From: Sisyra terminalis
Lineage: Eukaryota; Arthropoda; Insecta; Neuroptera; Sisyridae
Assembly: GCA_958496175.1 (NCBI GenBank)
Contig: OY292275.1
Coordinates: forward strand, 3,286,001-3,350,000
Reading direction: 5' to 3'
DNA: 64,000 bases
Below, in pieces: positions 1-11,965 of the stretch. Under the pieces are notes generated by a model, which was not told where the DNA came from, made no database searches, and saw nothing but the letters and a program-made list of their open reading frames with translations. The position numbers and the translations under genes are program-made. Each line of letters starts with the position of its first letter. Position 1 is the stretch's first letter.

Positions 1-1720
1 TTATTTCAGTAAAAAATTTACCTTTATTGATATTTTTCAGTTTGTTTGTTGATTTCAAATGTTTTATGTGGCAACCATTGATATTTTACTAATAAAAATT
101 CTTATTGGTTGATCACAATGGAAATTTGAATATCAATTGTTTAAATTTGTAATAATGCCAACTGGTTACTTTTTATTTGAGTTAAGTTACTATAATCATT
201 TTAAATATTTCGCGGAAATATGAAAAGAAAATACGTTAAAGTGTTTGTTGTATTTAACTAATGTGTTTGAAATCTTTTTGTTGAAATGCAATCTTTTGAA
301 ATTATCGTAAAAGATAAAATAGTTTCTGGTTGTTTTTTATGTTGGTCGTGGTGTATAGTTTAATGTACACGAAGCTTACTTCACTTCACTTGAGAATGTG
401 CAGGTAAAGATAATAAAATGTGGAACATGTTGGCTGAGAATTGAATTATGTAATGCGAGGAGACATGTGAGGACGGGCGGGATGAATGTTGAGGGAATGT
501 ATGGAACGATTCGTCAGTTTCCTGAGGCTAGTTTGCAGTTTCCGTAACAAGTAAGAACAAATGGACCACATCAGAACAACCACAAGAAATCTACGTCAGG
601 ATGTGGCGTGTACACTTAATTAATTGTAGTTACATTTCGCTGGATAAAGCATTAGCTACTACGTCTATCGTCTACGTTAACACGCCAGGGAGTTTCTCTA
701 ACAAACGTTTCAATTATTTAACCAGTTAAGTACATCGGTGTTGAACCCCCCTCAACGCAATAATAACACCCTTATCAATATCAGACCAGCAAAACTTTCA
801 TCCCCATCCGCCATCAGCCAAAGCCACCTTGCTATTAGAACAAAATTTTTCCAATCACGGAAAACCAATTTTCCACCAGATGGCGACAAATTTGAAATTT
901 AAAAATTCAAAATTTTGCAATGAAAGTGTTTCTGGTTTGAAAGTAATAACGTAGAGCTTTACATGTTTCAGGCGCTTTTTTTTCGATTAAAATAAAGTTC
1001 CAATTGGCACCAAAGTTTGGATTGCATTTCGAGAATTATTCACAGTTGTAATTAAAGTGGAACATATATAAAATGCATAGATGGTGGAATTCATAATTAT
1101 AATATATTTCTGTGTCAATTTTAAAATAAATAGAGGTATATATATGGATGTGCGGTTTTGAAACGATGAAAAAGCTCGAGCTTTTCGATTGAGAGATTCG
1201 CTCGGCGGTTTTTTTCCCAAGCTTTAATTAAAAGCCTCGAATGACTTGAAAAAAAAGGAGGAAAAAATTTCGATGAATGAATGATTTCAATATTTAATTA
1301 AATTGAAAAATTTCAATAAATTAAAACATCATTTCATTGTGATTTGATTTGATTAAAAGCTCTCAAAGTTTGTATTGAAAATCAGCCAATTACGATTTAC
1401 GTTTGAAAGGTAAAAATTTTATACCTTCTATGTGATTTTTTTTTTGGAAAGTCTTGAAAAAAGAATGTAATTTGTGCCACATGAGGCAACATATTACCCA
1501 ATGTGTAGAAGTTTTTCATTGGTCAGGTACTTTAAAAGCTAAATTGCAGCTAATTTTTTATCACGGGAATGTACACTTGATAGAAAATCTATATTTAAGT
1601 CCTTAAAAACTTTTAAAATCGTTTTATCTATTTAAATATGTTTTTTTCTTGTCTGAAATTATGTCAATCAAATTTTATTTTCAAAGTTGCATATTTAAGT
1701 ATTTTAATTCAATCTCTTTG
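1..1720. other. Unique A+T-rich sequence, no gene seen
   Basis: I see no recognisable coding region, RNA gene or repeat here. Roughly 330-830 is less A+T-rich than its surroundings and has no obvious repeat partner in the window, so it may be unique host sequence. The longest open frame (about 77 codons on the minus strand near 1.0-1.2 kb) is rich in simple residues and resembles nothing I know. Confidence 0.5.
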
Positions 1721-1727
1721 GTTACAG

Positions 1728-1752
1728 CACGATGGGGAAGCTTTGGTCGCCA
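1728..1752 (+). other. Possible microexon or start of a longer exon (weak)
   Basis: A pyrimidine-rich stretch ending in TTACAG precedes CACGATGGGG, and a GTAAGC donor-like site follows 25 bases later. If spliced there, the exon would hold an ATG followed by codons for Gly-Lys-Leu-Trp-Ser-Pro. Without that donor, another frame stays open to 1892 (about 50 codons after the acceptor). No family is recognised. Short acceptor/donor pairs are common by chance in this sequence, so this is only a candidate. Confidence 0.15.
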
Positions 1753-1892
1753 GTAAGCACTTCGCCAGTGGGGAATTTCTCATCACAAAAATACCACCCC
1801 GCACCCCCCAATATTTAAATAGTCAGATATCGGAAAAGTTGGAACGAAACTTCTTGCACATCGTCATAATTCTTGTCATGTCTGAAATATAA

Positions 1893-3525
1893 AACTACTT
1901 CTGATGCAGAAAACTTTGATAGAATTATTATTTCAAAAGCTGTCAAGCTGAGTACCGAGGTGCTCCGGCCACCGCCTGCACTGCCAAATTAGATTATAGC
2001 CGCCACATCGGAACAAGTACGAGTATGACCATGGCACAAAACTTTTCTCAAAACTCCATATTGAATTCGCCGTAGAAAAAATCGTCTCGAACTAATCAAG
2101 CCGTGGCGTAATGAAACTAATGCAATCAAAAATGATAAAACTTTAGCGCTAAGTAAGTTACCGCAACATTCTGGCCAACTTGTATCTACGTGATCTAAAT
2201 AAGAACTAATTGAATTCTCTTTTCTCGAACTTTGCCAACGAAAACTACTACGGAAAGCGTGAGAAAAAAAAACGAAGGAAGGCTTTATCAAATCCGAGCA
2301 CAACTCAAATAAAAGCTCCCGAGTAGTGTGTGTGCTTAACGAAGGTATATTTAAAAAAATTAATGAAATTGTGTTATGTGTTTTTTAAAACTAAATCTTT
2401 TGCAGGACGAGAAAATGAGCTTTCGAGCGTCCGTCAAGATGTTGAATCGTGAAACGTCTGCAACTGTAAATAGTGTAAAGTAAACTAATAAAGTCGCTGA
2501 TATCGAGACAGCTCGGTTGGCCGGCTAAAGTACACACAAACAATTGAAGTAACGAGCTTCGCCTTCATTTTCGACAGAGTTTACTTTTGACCTAACAAGC
2601 GCTGAAAGCTCAGACTTTCCAAATGCCAATTGAAACTTATTACATTCACCGGTGAAATTATTGTTGATATAACATAATTTACGAAGGACGATCCCAATAA
2701 TTTTTTTCCCTAAAACCTTTTCAATTGGTTCTCGGATAACAAACAGGAAAAAATAACAAATGTGCTCCTCTAAACATAAGTGGATTATAAGATAAAAATT
2801 AAGGCGGAACAGGAAGTTTATATTGAGCAATATTTTTCGAAAATTATATATCCCAGATGTCCTTTTTCAGAAAACGCGCAGCTTCACCTTCTCCTCGTGC
2901 ATATAAAAACCGAAATTTATGTTACACAAAGAACGTGGTGTTTCGCGAGATTTAAGAGGTAATTAAGATGAACGTAAAGAGCTTGCGGTATTCTTCTTAA
3001 TCCAAAATCAAAAAGCCACGTGGATTGCACGTTTTTAATTAATCTACAAAAAATTAATTGTACAGCCTGAATAAAATTTAATTGCGCTAGATTTATTTCC
3101 ATGGGAAGATGAATTTAAAAACTTTTACCAAAATAAAAAAAAGAAGGGAAAAGCTTCTAAAATGTGCAATTGATATGTAAGACCATGGTGAAACCAAGCG
3201 GGAGCTTTACAACTTGGTTAAATTAATTATTTCTTTAAAATATTTTTATAATTTATACTAATTTTTTGTTTTATTTTAGTGTTCAAGCTTCCAAACATCC
3301 CCTTTTTTATCAATACTTTGAAGACAATTTAAATAATCAAATTTATTTGGGATCAATTTCGATGTATTAGAGGCACCGGAAAAGAATATCGTTTTTTCAA
3401 TATACTATTAAAACACAAAATTTTCTTACAACTATTGATTTTAAATCTTGGTTACCTAGCTATGCCACTGCAAGGGAGTATAACTTCTTACGTACAAACA
3501 TCGGTTTTTATTTTTTTTATATATA
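1893..3525. other. Unannotated A+T-rich stretch
   Basis: No gene, RNA or repeat boundary could be supported here. Several 60-100 codon open frames exist on both strands, but they overlap each other, lack family motifs and look like chance frames. Confidence 0.5.
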
Positions 3526-3757
3526 CAATATAATCTCACTAATCCGGCACTTCGATAGATCGGTACGTCTAATAATCCGGCACTCTCCGCCCACGCTTCT
3601 CTTGCCCCTCATACCAGTGCATACATTTACTTCCTCTATGAAATTCTTTATTTTATTCATTACCTATAACTTTTTTACTATAATTCAGTAATTCGAACAT
3701 TTCAATAATCCGGCACCCTTCGGTATTTAATAGTGTCGGATTAGTGAGATTACACTG
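3526..3757. mobile_element. 232-bp MITE with TA target site
   Basis: The two ends are inverted copies of each other (core AATCTCACTAATCCGGCAC on the left, its near-complement on the right) and are flanked by TA on both sides (3524-3525 and 3758-3759). The phrase 'aatccggcac' recurs inside the element. TIRs resembling ATCCGG and TA target sites are typical of pogo/Tigger-like MITEs. There is no coding capacity. Confidence 0.8.
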
Positions 3758-3771
3758 TATATATATTTACT

Positions 3772-3895
3772 AGTAGTTGCCCAATGCATTCGCAACTAAA
3801 AGTTTTATCTCAATAAAGTGTTTAATATGAGATAATGTAGAGTTAATCAACAATCGAAAATTTAATAATCAAAGTGTTGTTAATTTAAAAAAAAA
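3772..3895. repeat. Fragment related to the Helitron at 15 kb
   Basis: The stretch around 3828-3880 (GTAGAGTTAATCAACAATCG) matches the reverse complement of 15445-15497, inside the Helitron-like element at 14989-16016. It is therefore probably a broken copy of the same family. The boundaries are uncertain. Confidence 0.4.
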
Positions 3896-3929
3896 AGTTT
3901 ATCTAAAATTATATTAAGTAATAAAATTA

Positions 3930-4035
3930 AGAAAGATGTTGAAATCTATGATCGGTGGATCAAACTTTGTGTGAAACAATATTTTTAATTTGCAACTAAT
4001 TGCTGTTATTTGTAACAATACCTCATTAACTTTGG
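3930..4035. repeat. Dispersed repeat, partner at 17.8 kb (inverted)
   Basis: This stretch aligns with the reverse complement of about 17797-17915: both contain GATGTT-AAATCTATGATCG, then TATCAAACT-type and AACAATACCTCATTAACTTTG segments. No ends or coding capacity are visible, so the class is unknown. Confidence 0.5.
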
Positions 4036-4039
4036 ACAG

Positions 4040-5313
4040 TAAGCTAAACGAATATAATTAAGAAATAAGGAATTATTTTCCAACAATCATTATTTGAAAT
4101 TTTCAAGTGATTTAAATGGAGGTACTTCTTTCAATACAATGAAATTTGAATATGAACAATGAAATTTCGTTACAAAATATTAATAACAATGAAAATTTTC
4201 GTTATCAATAGGAACAGATTGTTTGATTTCCTAAAATTATCCCCTCACATCTTAATTTCGTTGTTCCTACATTATTTGCGTTTGTTCGTTGGTTTAATCT
4301 TTGTATTTTCAAGTTGTTCCATTACGGAAATATTAACTATAAATGCCTTAAAGCTAACTCTAAATATTTTACCTCTTTTACATCCTAAAGTTCATTCTTC
4401 AAGGGACGAGAAGATAAATTTGACGAAAAAACACAATATAAGGATAATGAGAAAATCTTTTTTAAAATCTAACTGCTAAATTTAAATAGGACTTTATAAG
4501 AAAACACCTGCATACTATTAGGACACTGTCAAAATATGAATAGAAATGCGTTATACTGACCAAAAGAGCTGAGGAATGTTAAAAAAGAAAGACAAGAAAC
4601 GGTTTTTGGTAATAGATTATATGACTATCATATGGAGTTAATTCTCTTAAAAGTAAGTTTCACTATACCAGTGCGTGGGTCTTCCCTAAATTGAATGATT
4701 GAGAAACAGACAAAAAAATGTTATTCTTGAAAATTACCCATCCGAAATGATAGGAGGTACCTACAAATACAAATTGGATTATGAAAATAATTCCCTGATT
4801 AAAATTTCAAGTTTTGCCAAAGAGAAAAATAGAACGAACGAACGACGCGACGATAATAAAATGTGTTGAGCGAAGATGTGATTAATTAAAATTGTAAAAG
4901 ATAATGTCATAATGAAATTTATCTACAAACAAGAGACGGGAAACGAGTTAGGCAGCCAGTTATGGTGTGCTAAGTAATAAATAAACGAAACAGAAGCGCA
5001 AACTTGTCTCGAATTTTGTTTACATGAGACTTTTCTGAAATATCATAATTCACAACTCTCAACTGTAATGGGCTAAAGCTTATTTAAAACTGTTCACTTT
5101 CAAGTATCAGCAAAGAACGAACCGACGAACGTCGCTAATTCAATTATCCGTTCGTCAAATTCACGTCAGATTTGAAAACTCTCAAGATGCTATCATCGCA
5201 AGGATTTAATGAATTAATTTCAGTAAATATGCCATTATCAAAACCAAACCGCTCCCGTATTGCACCTGGTAATTTGTGGAAAGTTTACAATAAATAAATC
5301 CCACACGTCTACG
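4040..5313. other. Unannotated A+T-rich stretch
   Basis: An open frame of 106 codons at 4159-4479 (+) is hydrophobic, rich in Leu/Ile/Phe, and has no recognisable domain. It is probably a chance frame in A+T-rich DNA. Nothing else could be supported. Confidence 0.45.
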
Positions 5314-5712
5314 CAGTGGCGTAGCTAGGTAACCAAGGGCTCTGGGGAAAATTTAAAAATGGGGCTCCACTGCTATGTAAATTGATTAGGCTTTAACAAT
5401 TTTTTTAAGGAATTGAGCACTGCGTGCTCCTCGTCTTAGATATTACAACTCAATACAAATAAATGAAAAGAAAAGTAACGACATATAAAGAATTAAACAA
5501 AATACAAACAAACAAACAAATACAATACATAGAAGAAAAGAGAGAACTCCATTCTACTGGCGTTTTGACCAATGTCAAAATAAAAACCATTTTCATCATA
5601 AACTCTACTTAAAAACCGACAACTATTATAAAATTGGACTGTCGAAAAGACTATGAAAAGTTAATAACACAACTATGAAACAAGGTCAGGTTATATATTT
5701 ATCTTTTATCTA

Positions 5713-6824
5713 TCTATTATTATAAAGAGGAAAGATTTGATTGTTTGTTTGCTTTGAATAGGCTCCGAAACTACTTGACCGATTTGAAAAATTCTTTCAC
5801 TGTTGGGAAGCTATACTATTTTCGGTGAACAAAGGCTATATTAAATTTTCAAAAAAAAATTAGGGATCCATACTAAAAACTCCAATAATGTGTGAAAAAA
5901 TTACCAAAAAACTTTCTTACATCGCGTGCGCTGATGATTTAACTAAAGAACGGAACAACCGAGTTTAATGAAACTTTATATTAAGATACAACACACGTTA
6001 GGCTACTTATCATTCCTTAAAAAAAATAAGAGAATGTACCCCCTACGTAAATATTGAGGGATGAAAAAAAATTGCAAAAAATCTTTTATTTGCAAGTGCG
6101 TGAAAGGGATTACGAAAAAAATTCGCATTTCCAGCCAGAATCATCATAATGATAAATAATAAATAATCATATCATCATAATGGTAAAATAAATTAAAAAT
6201 CCTCTTCCAGAGCAAAAGGCATACGCCAAATCGTGTATGGTGAACTCTGGACTATCCAATATGGTTTAATTATATAGTTGAAATTCAGATATTTTAATAA
6301 TATGTTTATAGATACATAATGGTTATACTTGATTATGAAAGAACTGGGTTTCGTGCCATTGTACAAATTTCAATTTCGCGGTTGTGTTGTACAGTGCAAT
6401 AGTGTAATAGTTTTTGGAAAAAGGTTCATTCGGGAATCGAAATAGTGTGATGGGGTTATTTTGACGCAAGTATTTTGATAATTTTCGACTTTTTTTAGTC
6501 ATAATTAAGACCGAATTTATTGAACTTGGCGATATTATTTATTTAGTTTGTATAAATGCTGATTGATTTACGGATTATTTGGTTCAGGGTAGGTATATCT
6601 ACTGTAGATAGGTATACGCAATAGACCATACTCTTTTTAGATATTTATAAATATTTTTTGAAAATTAATTAATTATTATATAGAACTATTTTAATCTTTG
6701 CAACAGTTTAATGAATGTGTCTTTTTCAAAAGTGTGAAGTGTTTTTAAGTATGATTTTATTTTTCGTAAAAGAAATAAGAAAAATAAAATACGTTACGCA
6801 GACGAAGTCGCGGCGATCAGCTAG
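5713..6824 (+). mobile_element. Helitron-like element (copy 1), nested in the hAT element
   Basis: The 3' end is diagnostic: a short GC-rich hairpin (CGCAGAC-GAA-GTCGCG) sits a few bases before a terminal CTAG at 6821-6824, followed by host T. The 5' end begins TCTAT after an A, at 5713 or 5709, and runs into 'ttataaagaggaaagatttg'. The stretch 5938-6020 matches the reverse complement of the Helitron at 14989-16016. No Rep/helicase coding sequence is present, so it is non-autonomous. It ends directly against Jockey-derived sequence. Confidence 0.65.
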
Positions 6825-7785
6825 TGTACTTATAAATGAACTAGGGTCCATTCGTTTTAGTCTTTTGTATGGAGGGGCTTGCAGAACTTTCGCAGCTAGT
6901 ACGTTAGGATGCTCGTCAATCCTTTGCGAATATTTTTGACCCTGCTTTTTTGAAAAGCTTAGTACCGGGTCAATCCCCAGGTCGCGCTGGATGATCTCGT
7001 TTCTGACGTAGCGCCCGACCCCCAAGATGGACCTGAGAATGTTGCAGTCTGTCGTCTCTGGATCAACTCAACATTTGATAGTTTTGCGGAGGCCCACAAG
7101 TGTGCCCCATACGCCCATGTTGGTCTGAGAATCGCTTTGTAAATCATGACCTTTGAAGTCAGACTCAAAGACGATCTCTTTCCGGTCAACCATCCAAGTC
7201 TCCGATGTAGGATTTTCACCTGTGAAGCTTTTTTAGTGATGTGAGTTTTCACAAGTCAATCGTCTGTCTAGGTGGAAGCCGAGGTGTTTAACTTCCTGGC
7301 TGTTTACGATTGGACAATTGTTGATGGTAATTGGGCCACCAGAGCTTTTTCGGAGTGTGAATGTGTTGACCTGAGTTTTCGATTCGTTGATCCTGATGCG
7401 CCATTGGTTTGCCCAACCAATTATTTTATTGGCATGTTCTTGTAACTTTTCAGTCGCTATATGAGTGTTTGAGTTAGCATAGAGAATTGCGGTGTCGTCA
7501 GCGAAGGTAGATGTGAAGATGTTTGCATCTTCCGGTAAATCTGCCGTAAAAATATTGTATAGGGTTGGACCCAATACACTTCCCTGAGGGACGCCTGCCA
7601 TCACTGGGTATGTCAAGCTGGCAACGCCGCCATAATATATAAAGAATTTTCTCTCCATCAGGAAACTGGCGATGATTGTGTACAGTTGCTAAGGAAGGAG
7701 TTTATCTATCTTGTATAATAGGCCCGTGTGCCAAACGCGGTCAAACGCCTGAGCTACGTCCAGAAAGAGTCCTACACAATATTTC
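6825..7785 (-). pseudogene. Jockey-clade LINE reverse transcriptase relic
   Basis: Reading on the minus strand gives successive RT landmarks: FLDVAQAFDRVW (motif A, about 7735-7775), AGVPQGSVLGP (about 7570-7605), FADDTA (catalytic motif C, about 7490-7515), W-RIRINESKT, and the C-terminal YVRNEIIQRDLGI with RLKRMDP. An in-frame TAG near 7686 and frame changes near 7250 and 7030 break it. Endonuclease and ORF1 are missing, so it is a 5'-truncated dead copy. RT of this kind copies the element's RNA at nicked target DNA. Confidence 0.9.
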
Positions 7786-8062
7786 TTTGGTTTTAACAAA
7801 TAAAAATATGAAATATAGAAATACTTTAAAAACGCTAAGCTACTTAAGCTCTTTTTTGTGCACTGCAGGGCAGATAATAAAAATATTAAACAGTAACAAC
7901 ATTAATTACAATTACTACTTGGTGTAGGTTTGGCTAATAAAACGAAATAGAAAAGATTCAAGGGTTTATTATATAAAGGTCGGGCCTACCAACTGACTAA
8001 AAAACAATTATTTTTACAATTTTTCCAAGCTTTAGTTTTCGCAAAAGTATCAAAGACTTCAT

Positions 8063-8320
8063 TTAAATCCAGGCTTGTCGCGGGTTTGTTTTCAATTGCT
8101 TTAGCGATAAATGTCGGAGTCGAGTTTGGCCCATATTATTTCTTAAATAATTTGTTATTATTTTTAATTTGCTAAATGACCCTTCAGTCGCTGCAGAAGT
8201 GACAGGAATTGTAAAGAATAATAACATCGCTGTAAATACTTCCGTTAGGTCGCATTCTAGCACTTCATATTTGCGCATTATTTCCGTACATAATTGGTGA
8301 ACTTCCAACTGAATTTCCAA
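8063..8320 (-). pseudogene. hAT transposase C-terminal fragment
   Basis: The 85-codon frame contains FFTIPVTSAATEGSFSKLK followed by I-NYLR, the conserved core of the hAT C-terminal dimerisation region (family form: PVT-AS-ER-FS-LK-IK-YLR). The usual 'ASAERSFS' reads AATEGSFS here. The catalytic DDE/RNase H-like part is absent. It lies on the minus strand close to the right terminus of the 5314-8422 element, where a transposase 3' end is expected. Confidence 0.8.
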
Positions 8321-8754
8321 AAGTTCAGTTCGATCGAGATTTCTGGTAAGGATTCGAGGCCCCCCTGGGCTTAAGAGCCCCGGGGCACTGCCCCGCCTAG
8401 CCCCTAGGTAGCTACGCCACTGCCTATATGTAACGGGGATGTTTTAGTTTACAATAAATCAATTGGTTTCAGAGCTTGATATCTTCAAAATATTTTCCTC
8501 TCAATATGATTAACATTAGGATTCTTCTAAGGGTATATGTTTATTTATTTCTGAGGCTATTGGGAATTCCAAATTTTCTTCTTTTACTTCGTATCAATTA
8601 AGTCAGCATAGGATCATTCTGATGTCCGAATACCTCGAGTTGTTATTTCTGCAAAATATTTTAGGTAGTTATCACATTTAATACAAATAGGTGCTTATAT
8701 CATTACCTATTGCCAAAAAATTGATTGATAATAAAATGCCTTGAAATATAGTCC

Positions 8755-9027
8755 CTAGAGACATAATATGTCTTCACCATTTACCAATAGGGTGCCCTCA
8801 TATAAAATTATATGAAAACAAATATCAAACCAATAATCTCTCGAATTCAATCCAAAAAATAGTTGTTTTCCCTCGATTTTATTTTCCAATGAAATAAAAA
8901 TGTTTTGATTTAAATTTTCATTAAACGATCCATCAACATCAGGAAAACATTGAATCAATAAGCCGTAAATTAATACTGCCATCGTTAAATATTGCATATT
9001 TTTTTTTTGGGGGTTCCTGCATTCCAT
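8755..9027 (-). CDS. Possible small secreted protein or first exon
   Basis: The frame has 90 codons. An internal Met (residue 11) is followed by a hydrophobic stretch (YLTMAVLIYGLLIQC) and a polar-small region (DVDGS) that resembles a signal peptide and cleavage site. The remainder is varied in composition, unlike the repetitive chance frames nearby. A GTAAATG donor-like site occurs near the end (after EGTLL), so it could be a first exon. No family is recognised and no promoter or partner exon was found. Confidence 0.3.
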   Translation of the reverse strand: MECRNPQKKNMQYLTMAVLIYGLLIQCFPDVDGSFNENLNQNIFISLENKIEGKQLFFGLNSRDYWFDICFHIILYEGTLLVNGEDILCL

Positions 9028-9029
9028 GC

Positions 9030-9630
9030 GATGCTATACCATGCCAATATCATGAAAATATAATCAACAAAGAGAGATTTGAGCGAATCGGAGCCGGATT
9101 TTTCTATCATATCTCGCATTCATATTAAATTAATGAGCTCTTCTATATTAATGATTTCAATTCATTAACTCAATGCATAAAATAATATGCAATTAATTTT
9201 AAACAGCCAATAATATATCATTCGTTGCAACATTGACCGGACAAATACAATATGGATAGACGGCCGCTAATCAACCACCCCCCAACCCCTTGGAATCTAT
9301 TCAGCAACATAAAGGTAAATATTGGACGCAAAAGAGTCCCCGATAGATTGGTAAATATTTTATAAACTCGACTCGTGTGTGTATGTTGTTTGTAATTTAA
9401 CGCTTTTCAATTTTCATAAATTTTCCATTAAATCGAAAAGTTGTCATTGTATTATTCACGCGTTGTTAATTTCCCACTCGTCATACGAGTAATTAATTAC
9501 AAACGGGAGGAAAATTTCATCAGAAATATAGCGGAGGTGGAAAAATGTCATCGGGATTGCATTTGGGGATATGTTGCGACGTGAATGTCTTACTTAAATG
9601 TGACATTTACATGGGAATTTTTCTTGTTCT
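9030..9630. other. Unique sequence without a recognised gene
   Basis: This stretch is less A+T-rich in places (around 9240-9310 and 9380-9560) and has no partner repeat in the window. No coding region is supported. Confidence 0.4.
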
Positions 9631-9634
9631 GCAG

Positions 9635-9785
9635 CTTATGGGTATCTCGTCAGATATCAGGTGGTCACAGGTGTGCAATACCGCCGCCACCGGTTTGGCT
9701 TAATCCCATCCAGATATCTAATAAGCGGGAGTTTGTGCCAGAAAATCGCGGTGATACATGGGCGCCAACTTGTATTGACAAGGGG
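9635..9785 (+). other. Candidate internal exon (151 nt), unidentified
   Basis: A strong acceptor context (TTTTTCTTGTTCTGCAG) is followed by 151 bases open in two frames and then a consensus donor, GTGAGT. In the frame I prefer, the product is about 50 residues and includes GGHRCAIPPPPVW, then WAPTCIDKG. The segment is clearly less A+T-rich than its flanks. I do not recognise the protein. The second open frame, and the chance that this is an old transposon fragment, keep confidence low. Confidence 0.35.
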
Positions 9786-9839
9786 GTGAGTTGGTTTTTC
9801 ATGGAAATGTTTACATTCTAAAAAAATCGGTTGCATTTT

Positions 9840-11605
9840 TTTAAAAGTTCATTTTTTTCGGTATAAAATTTGAATTATACAGACCTCAAACGTTGGATTG
9901 GTATCTTGTATATGAATTACTTTCAAGGTTTTATATTGGATCAATTTGAGTATTACTTTTCGGAAGAAAACGCTACGGGAAAAAATTTCCAATTCATTAT
10001 GTTAAGATTAAAGAAAATGTTTATATTTTAAATACCTAAATATTTTTTGGTCAAAAATTATTTCCTTGTTCGATAAACCCTTGAAATTTTCTTGTAAGAG
10101 CTTATTTTAGTCATTAAAAAGTTTATGAATAAATCTTCTAGAATAAGTTTTTGGGTTATTACTTATCCAGTTTTAATTTCATACAGAATTACGGGTGAAT
10201 TTGTGGTCCAATTACTAAAAAAAATTGCCGATATTTCAATTTGTTCAGAAGAAAAAGAAATCCTCAGGAAAGACAAAAATTGATTATATAATTGGAAATT
10301 CCCTAAAATTGTAGAACTAAGTAAGAATATCATTTCCAAAGCTTTAAGTTAATACCTGTTTTTTCTAGCCATTCCAAATATAATTATTAACCGATTTAGT
10401 AGCATTTCTTTAAAAAGCTTATTTTTTTGGGTATAAGGCTTTTACTAACAAAGCTCGAACGTTGAATTGTTATATTGTACTTGAGGCTTTTTGCAATTCA
10501 ACGTGAAATTTTTCCATGGTTTTATATTAAATCAATTTGAGAAATTACTCTTCGGAAAACAGTGCTACGGAAGAAAAACGCCATTTAATTATGTGAAAAT
10601 GAAAGAAAGTTTATATATTTTTAATATCAAAATAATTTTTGGTCAAAAATCACTGCCTTGTATGATAAACCCTTGAAATTTTCTTGTTAAAGCTTATTTT
10701 AGCCATTAAAAAGTTCAGGTATAAATCTTCTAGATTAACCTTTGGGTTATTACTTATCCAGTTTTGATTTCATACAGAATTAAGGGTGAATTTGTGGTTT
10801 AATTAATAAATATAGCTGATATTTCCATTTATTCAGAACAAAAAAAAAAATCGTCAGAAAAGACGGAAATTTATTGTGTAATTCGACGTCATTGGAAGTA
10901 ACCTAAAACTGTAGAAAAAATTTAGTTAGAATATCATTTCCAAAGCTTTAAGTTAATACCTGTTTTTTCTGGTCATTCCAAATATAAATATTAACCAATT
11001 TAGTAGCATTTCTTTATAAAGCTCATTTTTTTGGGTATAAAGCTTTTACTATACAAAGCTCGAACATTGGATAGGCATATGTACTTGAGGCTTTATGTAA
11101 TACAACGTGAAGTTCTTTCATGGGTTTATATACAATCAAATTGAGAAATTACTCTTCGGAAAATAGCGCTACGGAAGAAAAACGCCATTTAATAATGTGA
11201 AAATGAAAGAAAGTTTATATATTTTTAATACCAAAATAATTTTTGGTCAAAAATCACTCCCTTGTATGATAACTCCTTGAAATTTTTTTGTTCAAGCTTA
11301 TTTTAGCCATTCAAAAGTTCAGGTATAAATCTTCTAGATTAACCTTTTGGGTTATTACTTAACCTGTTTTAATTTAATACAGAATTAAGTGTGAATTTGT
11401 GGTCCAATTAATTAAAAAATTGCCGATATTTCAATTTATTCAGAACAAAAAGAAATCGTTAGGGAAGACGGAAATTTATTTCATAATTAGACGCCATTGG
11501 AAGTAACCTAAAATTGTAGAAAAAATTAAGTTAGAATACATTTCCAAAGCTTTAAGTTAATACCTGTTTTTCTGGTCATTCCAAATATAATTATTAACCG
11601 AATTA
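9840..11605. repeat. Tandem repeat, three units of about 600 bp
   Basis: Three successive blocks share the same order of phrases: 'gggtataaagcttttact', 'caaagctcgaac', 'gaaattactcttcgg', 'aagtttatatatttttaa', 'gataaaccc', 'aatacctgttttttct'. The last phrase recurs at 10351, 10955 and 11559, exactly 604 bp apart; the first unit is about 30 bp shorter at its start. There are no open frames. It may be a tandemly amplified part of a transposon. Confidence 0.9.
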
Positions 11606-11965
11606 TGTAGAAATTCAATAATTAAAGTTAGAGTAATAATCGATTTGATTTAAAATACTTCAACTTCAATATCGCCATCAATCGCCATTCTGATCTGATC
11701 TGAAGTAAGCGTTGTAAAGTAATATGTACTTTTGGTGTTTTTACATAAAAAATTAAGTTAGAATATCATTTCCAAAAGTTTAAGATAATACCTGTTTTCT
11801 CTGGTCGTTCAAAATATAATTATTAACCGAATTATATAAAAATTCAATAATTAAAGTTAGAGTAATAATCGATATGATTTAAAATAATTCAACTTCAATA
11901 TCACCATTCTGAACTGATCTGAAGTAAGCGTTGTAATGTACTATGTACTTTTGGTATATATTAGT
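11571..11965. repeat. Duplicated block of about 230 bp at the end of the 600-bp array
   Basis: The segment beginning 'tggtcattccaaatataatt' recurs at 11801 as 'tggtcgttcaaaatataatt'. Both copies go on through 'attaaagttagagtaataatcgat' and 'gatctgaagtaagcgttgtaa'. It continues the tandem structure to the left but with a shorter period. Confidence 0.85.

Larger units (their letters stand above)
5314..8422. mobile_element. Decayed hAT DNA transposon, 3.1 kb, with nested insertions
   Basis: The left end CAGTGGCGTAGCTAG and the right end read as its reverse complement over 14 bases. The 8-bp flanks (cgtctacg and cctatatg) agree at 5 of 8 positions, consistent with an eroded hAT target duplication. 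Near the right end, on the minus strand, lies a fragment of a hAT transposase dimerisation domain. The middle is occupied by a Helitron (about 5713-6824) and a Jockey RT relic (6825-7785), so most of the transposase gene is gone. Confidence 0.8.

Noticed and set aside
4159..4479. 106-codon membrane protein
   Set aside because: Hydrophobic composition follows from T-rich codons; there is no defined start context or family match.
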